This document shows positions 1 through 12,305 of a stretch of 64,000 bases of DNA, piece by piece. Each line of letters starts with the position of its first letter. Positions within the stretch are counted from its first letter, which is position 1. The translations under genes were made by a program, and so were the position numbers. This DNA is from Rhabditoides inermis. Taxonomy: Eukaryota > Nematoda > Chromadorea > Rhabditida > Rhabditidae. The notes below the pieces were generated by a model. It was given only the letters and a program-made list of their open reading frames with translations, was not told the DNA's origin and did not search any database. The stretch lies in the NCBI GenBank assembly GCA_963966185.1, contig CAWZYM010000214.1, forward strand, positions 153,501 through 217,500, in the 5' to 3' direction.

Positions 1-293
1 GATCAAAAAAGGAGGTGGGGAGGGGATGTGGGGAGTAGACACACAATGGTCAAATAGACTCTCCGTAGATCACCTGGATCATTGATACTTCTGATGAGTC
101 GTCATTTCGTCCACTAATGTAAATACATAGCGAAAGACGGCAGTGGTTGAGCATGTGCAGTTTCTCGTCCCTTGCATGTATAGAGAGGGTACAATACAAT
201 ACGTTTATTATGATATTTTCATCGTCACAATGCGGGCGCCTCTGGGCAGGTTTCTGCATTACATGCTCATGTAGACTATGAGTCCTCTTTCAG

Positions 294-3281
294 CCGGCCA
301 TCCCGTGCGAGCAGTCTCGCCGTCAGCTGCGCCGCCTCACTCGATTCTGGCCCCTCCGACTCGATCAGGCGTTCATCTACAACATTCCCAAGGTACGCCA
401 GCATTTCGTCTCAGTGATCGTGTTGACAAGATGTTTTAGTCAACGTTAATATACGTTGTAGTTTTAGTCAGCTTTGTCAATTTTCTCTTCAAAATAATGG
501 TTTTGATTCGCTTAAACCATTGATGTTCATTTGTTCAGTGTTGAATCGATCAATCAATCAATCGTTTATCCGGAATCGTTATATCTGAATATGACAACAT
601 AATCATGATATGAAGCATAAAGTAGTGCCTAAGATGTTAGTTACATACATAAGCTAACGCCGGGGAAAGACAGGTAGACTGACGAGGTTAGTGGAGGGAA
701 GACGATACTTGATCGATAATCATTCCTGGACCATTAGAGTACCATTGTTGACGTGTAAAGCTCCGGGAGTTCAGTGCCAATCGGTATCTCCTCGCGCCTT
801 AGCTGCTTCCACATGAGGGTACTTCCCGCCGCCTCACTGGTTACTCGGGAAGGATTCTTGTCGATGACCGAACATTCGGCGGCGGTGGGGCAAAATGAGG
901 ACCCGACCGCACGCCGCGGGGAAAAGAAGAAGAATCAGTGTTGAGATTGTATGAATGTTGAAGTGTGTTTTCAGCAATTCGAGCCGATGCTGACTCTGAT
1001 GCGCCAGCCGGAGCTGTCCACTGCCAATGTGGATGAGTGCAAAAAGGTGAGGACTCTCCCTCTCTCTCCCTCTCCCTCTCTCCCTCTCTCCCTCTCTCCC
1101 TCTCTCCCTCTCTCCCTCTCTCCCTCTCTCCCCACATCTCTCCTCCCTCTCCCTCCCTCCCATGTTCGCTTCCAGATAGTCTACTCTCTGGTGGCCAAGC
1201 GCGACTCTGCCGACCCGCTAACTCACCAAAAGATTGTCTGTCACAAGCTGACCACCAACAACAAGTGGGTTCCTAATTGTGTCTCGAAATTATGTTGTAT
1301 TATTATTCAACAATCTCGATATGCGAGGAAATCGAACGTCACTCATGATGTTGATTAGTATTTATTAAGTTAGTCTAACTTTGTGAGGGACGTATTGAAT
1401 AAACCAATTGTCAGAGGAATTAAATTGATGGTGAAACATACATTTTATATTATTGATTGTGATTGTAAATGCAATATTACTGAAAACATTATATTACCTA
1501 TAACATTACTTATAAACATTAAAACGTATACAACATAAACATTATAAAACATTTCTGTAGGGACGAGCAGCTGCGGGTGGCTCTCTCCGAGCTGGCAATG
1601 CACCTGGGCAACTATGTCAACCACAGCGAGCGACACATGGAGGTGGGTGTCTGCTTCTCTGGTCTCTCTCCTCTCTCTCTCTCTCTTCTCCTTCTCCCTC
1701 TCTCTCTCTAGCCTTGTGCTTGAATTAAATTGATCCACTGCCTATATCGAAAATACAACAGCGGAGATGAAACACAAGGGGTTTAAGTCTGCGTGAAGTA
1801 TCTGTCGGTGGTTCCTTTTGATCGGGATCCGACGTGAAGAGTTGGTGTGCTTGGTCCCACGATTAGGATGACATCCATTGTGGAAACCCCGGTGCTTTCA
1901 GGTGTTCAACCTGTTTGTGCAGACGACTGGAGTGGACCGCACAGTGAACGTGTCTGTGGCGGATGTGACTGTGGGAGACGCGACGTCCACTGCGGCCGCC
2001 GGAGCAAAGTGGGTTTGGAGGAATTCTTGATTTTCATCATTTTATTATTTGTTTGAAGTCCTTTATTCGTTTACTTTGTGTTTTAACAGAAAACATACAA
2101 TTGATTGTTTTGTGTTAAGAAGTAGTTGCAAAAAAGGCACTATTATCGCGTTAGCTGCATGGCTGGTGTTGATGTGGTAGTGAAACGTAGTATGGATAAT
2201 ATTGTGATGCAACTCTGCGCTGGCTGGGGGCGGTGGTATCACGGATCTCGTCAGCCCTTCGTTTGTCAATCAATGATCGGTCATCGACAAGAATCCCTGA
2301 GAAACCAGTGAGGCGGCGGGAAGTATGTACCCTTACGTGGAAGTAGCTATGGCGCGAGGAGATACCGATTGGAATGGAAGCATGGTTGGAAACAAAGGAA
2401 AACCCAGAGCTCTACACGTCAAGAATGTTACTCTAATGGTCCAGGAATGATTATCGATCAAGTATCGTCTTCCCGCCAAGTATCGTGAGGGAGAGAAAGA
2501 GAGAGAGAGAGAGAGATCATTTGAAATTCCGTCATATTTGGCTTCCACGATGATATTTTTACAGATTCATATAAACTATACATTACAGGCGAGTGCGCGG
2601 CGCGGCTCCCTCGGCCACCACGCTGTCCACTAGGTCGTCTCCCAGCGACTCGAACAGGAACTCGAGGTGGGCAGGGAGGGAGGGAGGGAGAGGGGGAGAG
2701 AGAGAGAGAGAGAAAGGAGAGAGGGGGGAGAGGGAGGGAGGAGAGAGAGAAGAGAGGGGGGAGAGAGAGAAGAGAGGGGGGAGAGGGAGGGAGGAGAGAG
2801 AGAGAGAGAAAGGGAGAGAGGAGAGGGAATGTGTTCCAGCCGCAGCTGCTCCCCTCTGCCGAAGAAGGCCCGGCAAGCAAAGTTTCTCTGGAAGCCGAAT
2901 GGTGAGTGGGAATGGGAGGAAGAGATGGGGACGAATTGACATTCGAAATTTTCAGAGACTATCAACCTGCTGAAGATGCTAGAGGAGAAGACGAACGACC
3001 GTCTGATGAAGGTTAGTATGCATTTACATACCGTAAAGGTGTGTGCCTCTTCAAAACGTCTCGAACACGTTGCTTGGTCGTGTTTCGAAAGCGTTTCGAA
3101 GTATCGAACAGTGGGATGACTACGCAGTGTTTCGAAGAGACTGACCCACAATCACCCCCGTGTTGCACAGGGCTGGCGTGACTTTGTGGGTCGGGAGGAG
3201 GCTGGCGGTCGACCGGCGCGTCTCTACCCCCACATTGACCTCGCTACCGCAGCCCCCAAGGGACAGGGAGAGGCGGCGTAG
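294..3281 (+). CDS. C-terminal part of an unrecognised conserved protein (5' end outside the window)
   Basis: Nine exons join in phase: 294-392, 975-1046, 1176-1264, 1561-1642, 1902-2008, 2589-2666, 2840-2901, 2956-3011 and 3171-3281, ending in TAG at 3279-3281. They encode 251 residues. Acceptors are TTTCAG-like (CTCTTTCAG before 294, TGTTTTCAG before 975) and donors are GTGAG/GTGGG. The first exon opens in phase 0 and has an acceptor, so the gene continues to the left. The peptide is soluble and helical, starting near PAIPCEQSRRQLRRLTRFW, with FEPMLTLMRQPELST and RVALSELAMHLGNYVNHSER, then a Ser-rich stretch (exon 2589-2666) and a charged tail. I do not recognise the family and assign no function. 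The intron 2009-2588 holds a copy of a dispersed repeat. Intron 1047-1175 is almost pure CT tract and 2667-2839 almost pure GA tract. Exon 2589-2666 is the least certain. Confidence 0.7.
541..935 (+). repeat. Dispersed repeat (about 400 bp, ATCA/TGAT tail), copy 1
   Basis: It begins with ATCAATCAATCAATCG then TTTATCCGGAATCGTTATATC and ends with CGCACGCCGCGGGGAAAAG. The same ~400 bp is found inverted at 19505-19912 with high similarity. Partial copies lie at 2262-2480, 58085-58165, 53865-53950, 22040-22100 and 5272-5310. It lacks coding capacity. A simple-repeat tail (TGATTGATTGAT in the other orientation) suggests a retroposed SINE-like element. Confidence 0.8.
2262..2480 (-). repeat. Dispersed repeat, truncated copy 2
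   Basis: It matches the reverse orientation of 541-935 from ATGATCGGTCATCGACAAGAATCC to AAGTATCGTCTTCCCGCC. It lies in the intron 2009-2588 of the first gene and lacks the tail end. Confidence 0.8.
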
Positions 3282-3471
3282 GTGTGACGTGAGTCGACAA
3301 GTTCACCCACATCTTCCTCGTCCTCCTTGGATGTCACGGTCGTATCCTAGAGTGGGGTAGTCATTCGGGCTCGAAGTCGTGTTCGCCACTTGTATTTTGA
3401 GGGAGATCCGTAATGTGTGTATGTAAGGATCTCGGAGTGGTTTTGTTGTTGTACATTTGGGTGTTTGTTTT

Positions 3472-3477
3472 AATAAA
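3472..3477 (+). terminator. Poly(A) signal AATAAA for the 294-3281 gene
   Basis: AATAAA lies 190 nt after the TAG stop of the plus-strand gene ending at 3281, in otherwise gene-free sequence. The stretch 3282-3612 between the two convergent genes holds nothing else recognisable except a short fragment of the dispersed repeat near 3515-3556. Confidence 0.6.
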
Positions 3478-3612
3478 GTTGTTAAGTGGTTGGATTTCAT
3501 TTATTAATGCGAGATACCGAACTACCGAACATTCGACGACTTCCGCATGAGGGTACTTTTTTCTTCCTCCATCATATTCTTCATACATAGGCCAGGAAGA
3601 ATCCCATTTTAT

Positions 3613-5925
3613 TTATTTGTTTATGAGCGCCTTGAAATTGGTGACAGCTTGGGTAACGGTGAACACGTTTGGTTTGTGTTTGGTGCAGAGCAGCGTGCGC
3701 TTGGCTGCGTTTCTCACTACATCACTGAAGATCCATAGGAAGTAGGCGTTGGCACCGCTGTAGATGTTGCTGAAAGAGAGTCTTCTAACTATTCCCGAAA
3801 TGCTTTGCGAAACATCTTCCAACTACGAAACCCCGCAAGTCGAAGCAAATAGGAACAGTTCCAAACCGTAGCTGTACTATACCATTGTTCGATTTGTGTG
3901 TATGTCATAAAAACCACTTCTGAATAAACTATTCTATTCTACCTCACAGACCACTTCGAACTACTTGCGATAGCCTTCTAACTACGCCATGTTTGTATTT
4001 CAGAGGATATGCGGGTGGTCCATGTATAACTACGCGTTTTCATAACACAATACACTCACACACAAACCTCAAAAAGCTATAGAACATGTAAAACGTGCGT
4101 ATTTCGAGCTTCACTGCTCCCGCAAATTTGATGGAAATAAATATGACGATAATCAGCTGTACACAGACGATTGAAGAACTCATCAGAAATAGCTTGAATT
4201 CCCTGAAACCATTGGGTTCAGTGCATGTTTTGTGTTTTGTGTTCTTTCTATCAGCGAATCGTACCAACCGTACTCGGGCGAGCTCCTTTCTTCGAGAAAC
4301 TCCATGCTTACAATGAATTGTTGAGTTCTGAAGTTTACGAATATAATATATAAAGTTTTTTTTTTACTAATATTGATACTTATATTTATTAATTTACGAA
4401 TAATAAGAATTATACAATTATAAAAAAAATGGTAGATTACTTACATTCAAATGCACATGCGCGTTTCTTGTCTTGATAATCCATAATAGGTAAGAATAGG
4501 CGCATATGAGATAAATACAGTTTCCGCCCAGGATAGCGCCGGCGGTGCCGAAAAGCGCGCCAGTGTAGCGCTTGCTAAAATGATTGTTTGTTTGTTTTTG
4601 TTTGTTCATTGCAGATTAATAGGGGCGAAACAGGATTCCGTTGCATATCTAGTTATTATGTTCTACTTTAGATCTATCTATTTCTTTCCTTTTTTCACGG
4701 TCCAGGGACTATTTAGTTCTGCCACCACATCCCACATTTCAAAAATGTACGCCCACTGATTTGCCCATCCACTGTATGATTGTGATCCTTATTTCGGCAT
4801 ACAATCACAGACACTCACTTTGTCATCTCCGGTACAATGCCGTCGTCCTTCTCCACAATGACGACGTGGGCGAAGAGGGTTGTGGCAGCGACGAGAGCAG
4901 CCGGCACGACTTGAACGAGGATGGCCACTGCGAACGAGCGACCCAGCCACATCTGAACTCGCTACTACACTACTCGCCACATGGAATAGCAAAAATAGCA
5001 AAATTGTGGGCCCGGGTGCCCCCGGTGTGTGCCCGAGTGGGCTCGCGCCCCGTATTCGCTCATATCGAACTAGATAAGTGTAAGTCGCTAACAAGTGTTT
5101 TTTTCCCAGGAAGATTTATTCTAGTTGTAGATGAGATTGCAATAACACCAATATCTGAACCATACCATATCGTTACTAATACGTGTAATACTTAAAAAAA
5201 TTGCTATTGTCACATTGCCACGTCGCCTATTAATTTTCCCCCAAAGTTTTTTTTCCGCTAGAGACTTCAGAGATTTATCCGGAATCGTTATAGCTGTACT
5301 TGACATTGCAGTCACGTCAATATTTTCCCAGGTATAACATCTTCTCTGTACTACTAACTAACTGTCACAGGGTTTCGTAGTGTAACTCACCTTTTTGAAT
5401 CTATCCGGATATATCAATGCGGTGAGGCGATTTGTCGCCATCACGCTTACGGATAAAGCTTGCGCGCCTCCTAACAAACAAACACAGTTCATGCGAAATT
5501 CTGTTGTTTTACGTTTTCGCTTCTCTCATTATTTCGATTGCAAAAAAATGTCATCAAATAGAGGAATTTACCTGTGAACCAGGCGAGAAAGAAATACACG
5601 TGCGCGTACGGAAGCCCCAGCCACAAATAGACTTGTCGACCGAATCCCCACTTTGGAATCACTCCTCCCAAATAGTTGTTGAGTAGGCCAACTGTAGTTG
5701 CCATAACCATATAAAATGATGAATCTACTTACCCATATCAATAACACCGTGAATAATGCAAAACTTGAAGAACGATGTTTTCAATGAAGCATCGTGTTTA
5801 TATTGATACGAAATGAGCACGCACAATATGAACGCATAGAAGGGAGTGGTGACGATCCAAAATATCAAATCAGCTATTTCTACGGCATCCAAAATGGTCT
5901 CGTCGAACTTGTAGCGATGGGACAT
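3613..5925 (-). CDS. Nematode serpentine chemoreceptor (7TM GPCR, Srg superfamily, Srv-like)
   Basis: Eight exons on the minus strand (5925-5733, 5691-5572, 5470-5391, 4952-4819, 4574-4445, 4327-4269, 4202-4068, 3769-3613) give one open frame of 335 aa ending in TAA at 3615-3613. This is the usual length for nematode chemoreceptors. TM1 contains IADLIFWIVTTPFYAFILCV. The loop LKTSFFKFCIIHGVIDM and the post-TM3 motif MATNRLTALIYPDRFKK (the NR...L counterpart of DRY) are typical of the Srv/Srg/Sru group. Later hydrophobic segments are AVAILVQVVPAALVAATTLF, ILGGNCIYLICAYSYLLWI and SSSIVCVQLIIVIFISI, followed by a C-terminal segment ANAYFLWIFSDVVRN. The expected role is chemosensation in sensory cilia. 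The start at 5925 is the first ATG after an in-frame stop. AATAAA (minus strand) at 3617-3612 overlaps the stop codon. The exact subfamily cannot be fixed by eye. Confidence 0.88.
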
Positions 5926-6821
5926 CGAGTGCAAATGAAGCCTCTACATCGCGAATCGTCTAATTATGACGCATTGTACTTTACACAGTTACTCGAAAAC
6001 GCCGCAGGTGAAACATCTGAGTAATTTCTGAAATTGAGTAATGTTTCGTGAAACGACCAAGCATCAATCAAAGGACTGCGTATCCATACTGGGAACGTTT
6101 ATACAATACCAATACCAAAAAAACATTCAGAATGCAAAGTGCTCATCAAAATGTACAGCAGTGGCGAGGGTGCACCAACGGAGATTGCGGAAGTGGGGGA
6201 AGAGGGGGGAAGGGAAGGAGGGGAGAGAGACGCCGAGCCATGAGATGCTCACATCACTGGCGTCTCAGGTAGGACGGTGAGGTTGGGACAGACACACTCT
6301 CTCTCAACCTCTCAATATCGATAGTCGTGTTGTGTGGTTACCGCGCCGCCGTATGGGTAGTAGCCAGCCGGAGCGTCCAGCTGCAATGTGATACGTTATC
6401 GATACGTTTCGAACCCTGTACGTTTACCTATACGTTTCGAACGTTCCGGATACGTTTACTATACTCCCGCTATACGTTTACCTATACGTTTCGAACGTCC
6501 CTAGTCAGGTACTTCCCGATTGCCTCCAGTATTTGAGCACGATTTTATCTCCCACCACACAGCGCACACGCCGCCGCTGAGCAGGCATGTTTCTTGGAGA
6601 AGGGGGAATGCGGAACCGGTCCTCTCTCTCTCTCTCCCTCTCTCTCCCCCTCCCTCTCGCCCTCTCCCTCTCTCTCTCTCTCTCTCCCGAACAAGTCACG
6701 GCATCATATGAGTTTGTTTGCTCGTCGCCTCATTGCCTCATTACATTACGCAAACATTCTCTTCGAGAGTCGCGACGAGGAAAAAAGACGGCTGTATAGT
6801 GTAGGAGTTGTATGAGCTGGG
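5926..6821. other. Intergenic stretch between the chemoreceptor and the Cys-rich membrane gene
   Basis: No coding exon was found. It holds a degenerate array of TATACGTTTCGAACG-like words at about 6388-6505, a scrap of the dispersed repeat near 6506-6530, and a CT microsatellite at 6622-6688. The upstream control region of the chemoreceptor should lie at its left end. Confidence 0.6.
6388..6505 (+). repeat. Short-period array of TACGTTTCGAAC words
   Basis: Six to seven copies of TACGTTT occur within about 115 bp. Several are extended to TATACGTTTCGAAC, and spacing is irregular (15-40 bp). Similar GAAACGTAT words recur at about 36298-36348 in the DAF-4-like gene. It looks like a local expansion of a TTCGAA-containing word also seen in the dispersed repeat at 12546 and 50477. 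Confidence 0.6.
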
Positions 6822-9512
6822 CTAGTATGTCTGGAACAGGTAAACATGCTCACTTCTTCGTCTGATATGAACGCATTGCTAATGAAATTAATGAAATCAA
6901 AAAAATGCCACTGATTCACTGATAATGATAACTGCTGAACATGAGTACGACCCCTATGAAAACTTTTTTATAGTGTAAATGTTCAGTCCGACTCGCCTGG
7001 CTAGCAGCGGAGCTGGAGCCGGTGCCCTCGAGGATCTCGCGCTTCTGACGCTTGTCCTGAAGCAATCACATCAATCCGATGTTATAATTTATTTCCAAAA
7101 AAATGTGTGGATTGAATCATGGTACACATTCGGGTTCGCTCCCTTCCACCAGCGAGACCAACTGGTACCATGTGCGTATCACAATTTCGCCGAAACAAAG
7201 GATCGAATAGTCAACGCGCCTTGGCCCTCCGTGAGAGGTCGCAAAAACCTAGACCATCTCAGGTTCTTATGAATGATTTTCTTTTTGTACGTGACATAAT
7301 CATGTTTGCGATTCCGAATAAATACTAATTTGATTAATTTGGTTTGATAAGATTGATAAGATAATTTCGATGTTGACCTTGGCCCTGTTGATGAGCCAGA
7401 CGACGAGCCAGACGGCGAAGGCGACGACGACGAAGAAGCAGAAGACGACGATCAGCGCCACCGCCCAGCCGTAGCGCTCGTGCCTGGAGGGGGAACAGTG
7501 AGAGAGAGAGGGAGAGAGGGGGGAGAGAGGGGAGAGAGAGAGCAGAGAGAGGGGGAGAGAGGGGGGAGAGGGAGAAGGAGAGAGGGGGAGAGAGAACACT
7601 CACCACAGGCCGTTGTAGCAGCAGCCGTCCTCGCAGCACCCGATGTCCTTGTAGCACATCTAAAAGCATCGTTTATCGGGAGAAAAACTTTTGAAATGAG
7701 ACCGAGACAATATGAAAAAAGAAGCGTTTGGAAATGAATCTTTCAAATGGCGTACCCCTCGTGATAGTGTTTGGAATGATCACGGTTGATCGAAATAACA
7801 GAAAACAACATTGTTTGTAGTGAAACAGAAACAATATGAACCATAAAGACGCCTTTCAAAATGAAAAAAAAACTTTCGAAAATGGCGTACTCGTGTGATA
7901 GTATTGGGCGAATTGACGACGCCATAGACACAATCGTAGAAGGAAGGGTCGGCGGCTGGAAAAGTCGAGAGTCACGGAATTTCATAGGAAAATGAAAACT
8001 CACTATTGATTCGCTTTTCGACGAGCGTCGATCGCAGGAACATACTCGCGGCATTGTTGTTGCCCTGCAAACAAAGTCAATATTTTTATATGTCCCTACT
8101 CATAAAAAATACATACGAATAAAGTTATAATAATATTGTTTTTATATTAAATTACGATCACGAAATACATAGTTGTGTACAGCGTTTTCCACTATGTACC
8201 CACACGCTCAATACACAATCAGCCTTCACTCTGAGAATGCGAAGTACGGTATAATCTGACAAATCTCTGTCTACAAAAGATGGAGTGCCCGAGTTCTCGA
8301 GTCTAACGCCCTCTCCAAACCAAACAGAGATCAGAGAAAGAGAGGAGAAGGGAACGGGAAGGAGTTGCGCTGACTCACAAAACACTCGTCATTTCCGAAA
8401 TCGAAACGATTCCACACAAGAAAAATGAAAATGAAGAGAACAAATATTTAGACACGGGACATTTCAAGCTTTACTGTGCTCCCTTCAATGAGTCCACACT
8501 GTTCTCACCTGTGCCCCCCGAAATATGTTTGTTGTCCGGAAAATTGCCGATTTCGTAGCATGGTTCAATCTCACTTGAGTGAGTGATACCTTGCAATATT
8601 CATTCAATATTCACTGGCTTTCCCACCTGCCCTCCGCCGATCTGTCCGTTGTTAAGGAGGAAGTTGCTGCCGCCGTTGCCGCTGGCCCTGTTCTGCGCAC
8701 CCACCGGGTCATACTGCACTCGCTGCTGAGCGGTCACGCCAGAGTACTGGTATCCTGCAAAGTAAAATACTAGTTACTGGTAACCTGGATTTCCTGGATA
8801 GTCGAATACTGATACTCTGGAAAGTCACAGTCACATAACAACTGACGTGTGAATACTGGTATCCTGAAAAGTCGTAACTGAGGCGGATCGCTGACTTTCC
8901 CCGGAAATTCACGCGCGTATCCGCGATATCTAGATTTCCTCTTGCTCTGACTCGCCCACTCAATTGCTTGCTTTGATCACTCGAGAGTGCGCGCTTCTTT
9001 TGCCGGACCGGTCAGACCCGAGAAGCTTTAGGAATCTTTTGATAACTCTATGCGGTGACATTTTCCTGGTTTCGAAACACTAATCGTACAGTTGCGTTTT
9101 CATTTCGTATTTATTTGTATTACGATTCGATTTGATCACTGAGCGTTTTGTGAAATGCAGCCGGCTGGCAAAACAAACACCGCCCGGCTGTCGATTGGAG
9201 GAGGAATACAAACAGGCTGTGCGAGAGAGGAAGAGAGAGTGTGACATCGAGGAGAGCGCAGACCGAGTCAACCAATCAACGCTTATCATGCAAATCACGA
9301 ACTCGATTCATCATTCAGCTTTACTGCAGCGAGCGCAATCAATCACAATTATACAGTCAAAATCGTGCGCGAAAACAGGAAATTCGACACCGCAGCAATA
9401 GGGAAAGAGATACGGAAACCTAACAAGTAAACAAAGTAAACAAACAAACAAGTAAACAACTCTTACCGGGCGCGTCCCATCGACTCCACGGTGCGGCTAG
9501 GTCGGCGGCCAT
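6822..9512 (-). CDS. Small Cys-rich single-pass membrane protein (Shisa/CYYR/WBP1-like topology)
   Basis: Modelled exons: 9512-9467, 8754-8627, 8064-8004, 7955-7891, 7659-7604, 7483-7378, 7056-6997, 6830-6822. Together they encode 176 aa. A CAG acceptor lies 2 nt before the ATG, suggesting trans-splicing. Residues 1-60 are Gln/Asn/Gly-rich, followed by DPSFYDCVYG and the Cys cluster MCYKDIGCCEDGCCYNGLW, then one strong TM helix (AVALIVVFCFFVVVAFAVW) and a basic cytoplasmic tail RAKDKRQKREILE. This order (extracellular Cys cluster, TM, short tail) resembles the Shisa/CYYR/WBP1 group, but the assignment is by topology only. Two junctions are weak: the donor at 7377 is GTCAAC, and the last intron would be a GC-AG intron (CAG/GCGAGT at 6996) giving the C-terminus SQTY. 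Without that splice the frame stops near 6916. Confidence 0.72.
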
Positions 9513-10279
9513 GACTGTTCTCTTCTGTCTGACTCGATCCCGCTCCGATCCGGACCCTCCCCCCCTAAGCCCCGCCCCCTAAGCGGACCACTTGTGCTTG
9601 CTTGCCTGGGCTAATCGCCTGCCGGGGTGCGACAAGTGCCCTCGCCGCTCTCTTTCATCACTCCAATCACTAATCACTAATCCCTTCCGTGTGCTAGCTG
9701 TGTTTGTTGGGTGTTTCTTGTGCGAGCATGCGTGGTGGTGGAACAGGGACTGGTTTCTGTTACACGCGCCAGCAACCCACTCATCCCTATACTCACTACA
9801 CCTCTGACGCAACGTGTAAACAGCGACTCTTCGAAATTCTTGTGAAATACTTTAACGTACGTAACAATTACAGAAATTCGGAACTAAATTCAGAGCAGTC
9901 ACAATAACGCAACAACGACGTCGAATTCCTGTAAAATAAAAACTTTATCCGTCTACAATAACTTACTAACACGATAAATTATGGCTAGAATGATTATTAC
10001 TGACTGGATCGCAACATATGGGGACACTTTACGGGGACAAGGAAACAGAAGACACTCAAACACTCGTAGGGGATCAAATAATCGATTCAATCAATCAATA
10101 GTCGCATCTCTCTCTCAATAACAATGAGCCGTCAGATCGCGCAGTGAAAACAAAACAAAAACAACGCATATACCGTATAGTTATTTGTGTATAAAGCGGG
10201 GATAAAATACTCTCGTACAAGGAATAAAACTATTATGACGTCATCATCTATGATGACTACTACTTCTCGGGTTGACTTT
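9513..10279. other. Intergenic stretch upstream of the Cys-rich membrane gene and downstream of sec-31
   Basis: No exon-like sequence with splice consensus was found on either strand. It should contain the sec-31 3' UTR (right end) and the promoter of the 6822-9512 gene (left end). A clear AATAAA on the minus strand close to the sec-31 stop was not found. Confidence 0.6.
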
Positions 10280-12260
10280 TTATCGCGCGAACGTCTGCTG
10301 GGCAAGGGAATAGAGAGACTTGAGAGCTGGAACAAACGGGGACACCTGAAATGACAAATCATAATTTCCCACAAAATAAGTTTCAACACTATGATGTAAG
10401 CAAAAACAAACTATGCATAACTAATACTTTCTTGATAGACGAAAAACGATCAGAAGTTAATCTGAGCAATATGAGCAAAACCTTTCCCACCAAAACCTCA
10501 CAGTCACAATAACTTGATAAAGTTAATTCAAAATGTCCGCACAATAAGCAAACAGCAAATCATTTGCTTTAAACTGCCAACCTACCTACCTACCTACCAA
10601 CCACAAAGACACCACATCTCAAAAACCGCACAAAAAACCGAAAAAAAATATTATTATTATTAAAATAGAACCTATTAAAATAAAATTATTATTATTATTA
10701 AAATAGAACCCCGCACCTCGACAAAGTCTCCACCGGCGCGCACCATGTGCGCGCAGCCGGCACTCGCCGCGCGCCAGTCACCCGACGAGCCACACTGAGA
10801 GATCTGCCACAGCAACTGGCGGGTCGTGGGGGAGAGCTGCAAGGGTAGTCGGGGTCAACCTTAGGTAGGGTTGAACGGGTTGGGTTGAAAGGACTGGGTT
10901 GAATGGGTCAACCCATCAGGTAGATAGGCGACAGAGAAAGAGAAAGAGAGAGAGAGAGAGTGAGAGAGAGAGAGAGAGAGAGAGATCGTTGACGGGTCGG
11001 CGGGTCGTCGACGAGAGCTGCGGGTTATCACGTCAGCAAAACAGTCAGCATCATCACATCACACTTTTAAAGTAAGAGAGGGAGAGAGAGAGAGAGAGTC
11101 AGACAGACAGACGACCACCCCCACCTTGTTCGTCGCGAGCCGGGGCGCTAGCTCGGCTGCCAGCTTCGTCTTGATGTCCTCCGCCTTGCGCACTGTTGCC
11201 TGTGAATGGGTGAAATAAAAAATTGAAAATACAAATTAGTTCAGAAACACCTGAATGGGTGCAAATTAAAACTTCAAGAAAAAAAATAGTTGAGAAACAC
11301 CACATCCACCTATCAACACATCGCGAAACCTAGTCTTGGCAGGGTCATCTCAACTCATCAGAACAACTAAACTCGAAGACTTACTAGACAGACACCTAAC
11401 TCTAGACTGAAACTCTTAGAACTACTAGACAAAGACTACATGCAAGATGAGCAAGGACCATAACCACTCCCTTCCTCCTCCCTCCCACTCACCGGCACCC
11501 TTCCACTAGCGAGCACCGCGTCTGCCAGCTGAGTGAACGTGTCCATCAGCTGCCGGTCCTCGGGCGACAGATCCACGGCGGGTGGAGGAGGAGGAGGGGC
11601 GGCGGCGGAGGCGGCGGGAGGGGAAGGCTGCAACTGCATCGAGTCATGGTAGGTCATCTTAGAGGGATAGGACACTCAGAATCAAATTTCATCCAGATTC
11701 ACACTTTCATGATCATCATAAACCTATAAATCGAATAATCAGAGATGAAACGAGGGGGGGGGGGACGGCTGCAAGTGTACAGAGTCATGGTAAGTCATCA
11801 GGTAGGTAGGTAGGTAGGTAGGTAGGTAGGTAGGTAGGTAGGTAGGTAGGTAGGTAGTAAGAGAGAAGAAAACAGAGAGAAGAGAGAGAGGAGAGAGAGA
11901 GGGCATAAGACTGCAAAATCAAATAGTCATCCAGATTCGCACTTTCATGATCATGAACCTACATATCTACCAAATCATCATAGATGAGAGTTAGACCAAA
12001 AGTGAAAAGGCAACATGGGTGAAGGACTTATTTCGGTTAAACGAAAGAAATACGCTTCACGCCACCATCAACTCAGCGGAAGTCCGAAAACGTGCAATCA
12101 GGTAGTATGATCCGTTTGAAACCCTCTCCCAATCATCCTCACCTGCCCTTGCATGACCTGCATGCCCATGCCGACTCCGCCGTACACTTCCATCCCGCCT
12201 CCACCCTCGCCCGACGGACGGACCGTGGCCACTGACGGGTTCCACGATACCTGAACATGT

Positions 12261-12305
<45 letters not shown>

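Noticed and set aside
8534..8579. Possible extra exon of the Cys-rich membrane gene (reads IEPCYEIGNFPDNK in one frame)
   Set aside because: Its phases do not match the neighbouring exons, it has no convincing acceptor, and joining 8627 directly to 8064 gives a natural Gln/Asn-rich sequence.
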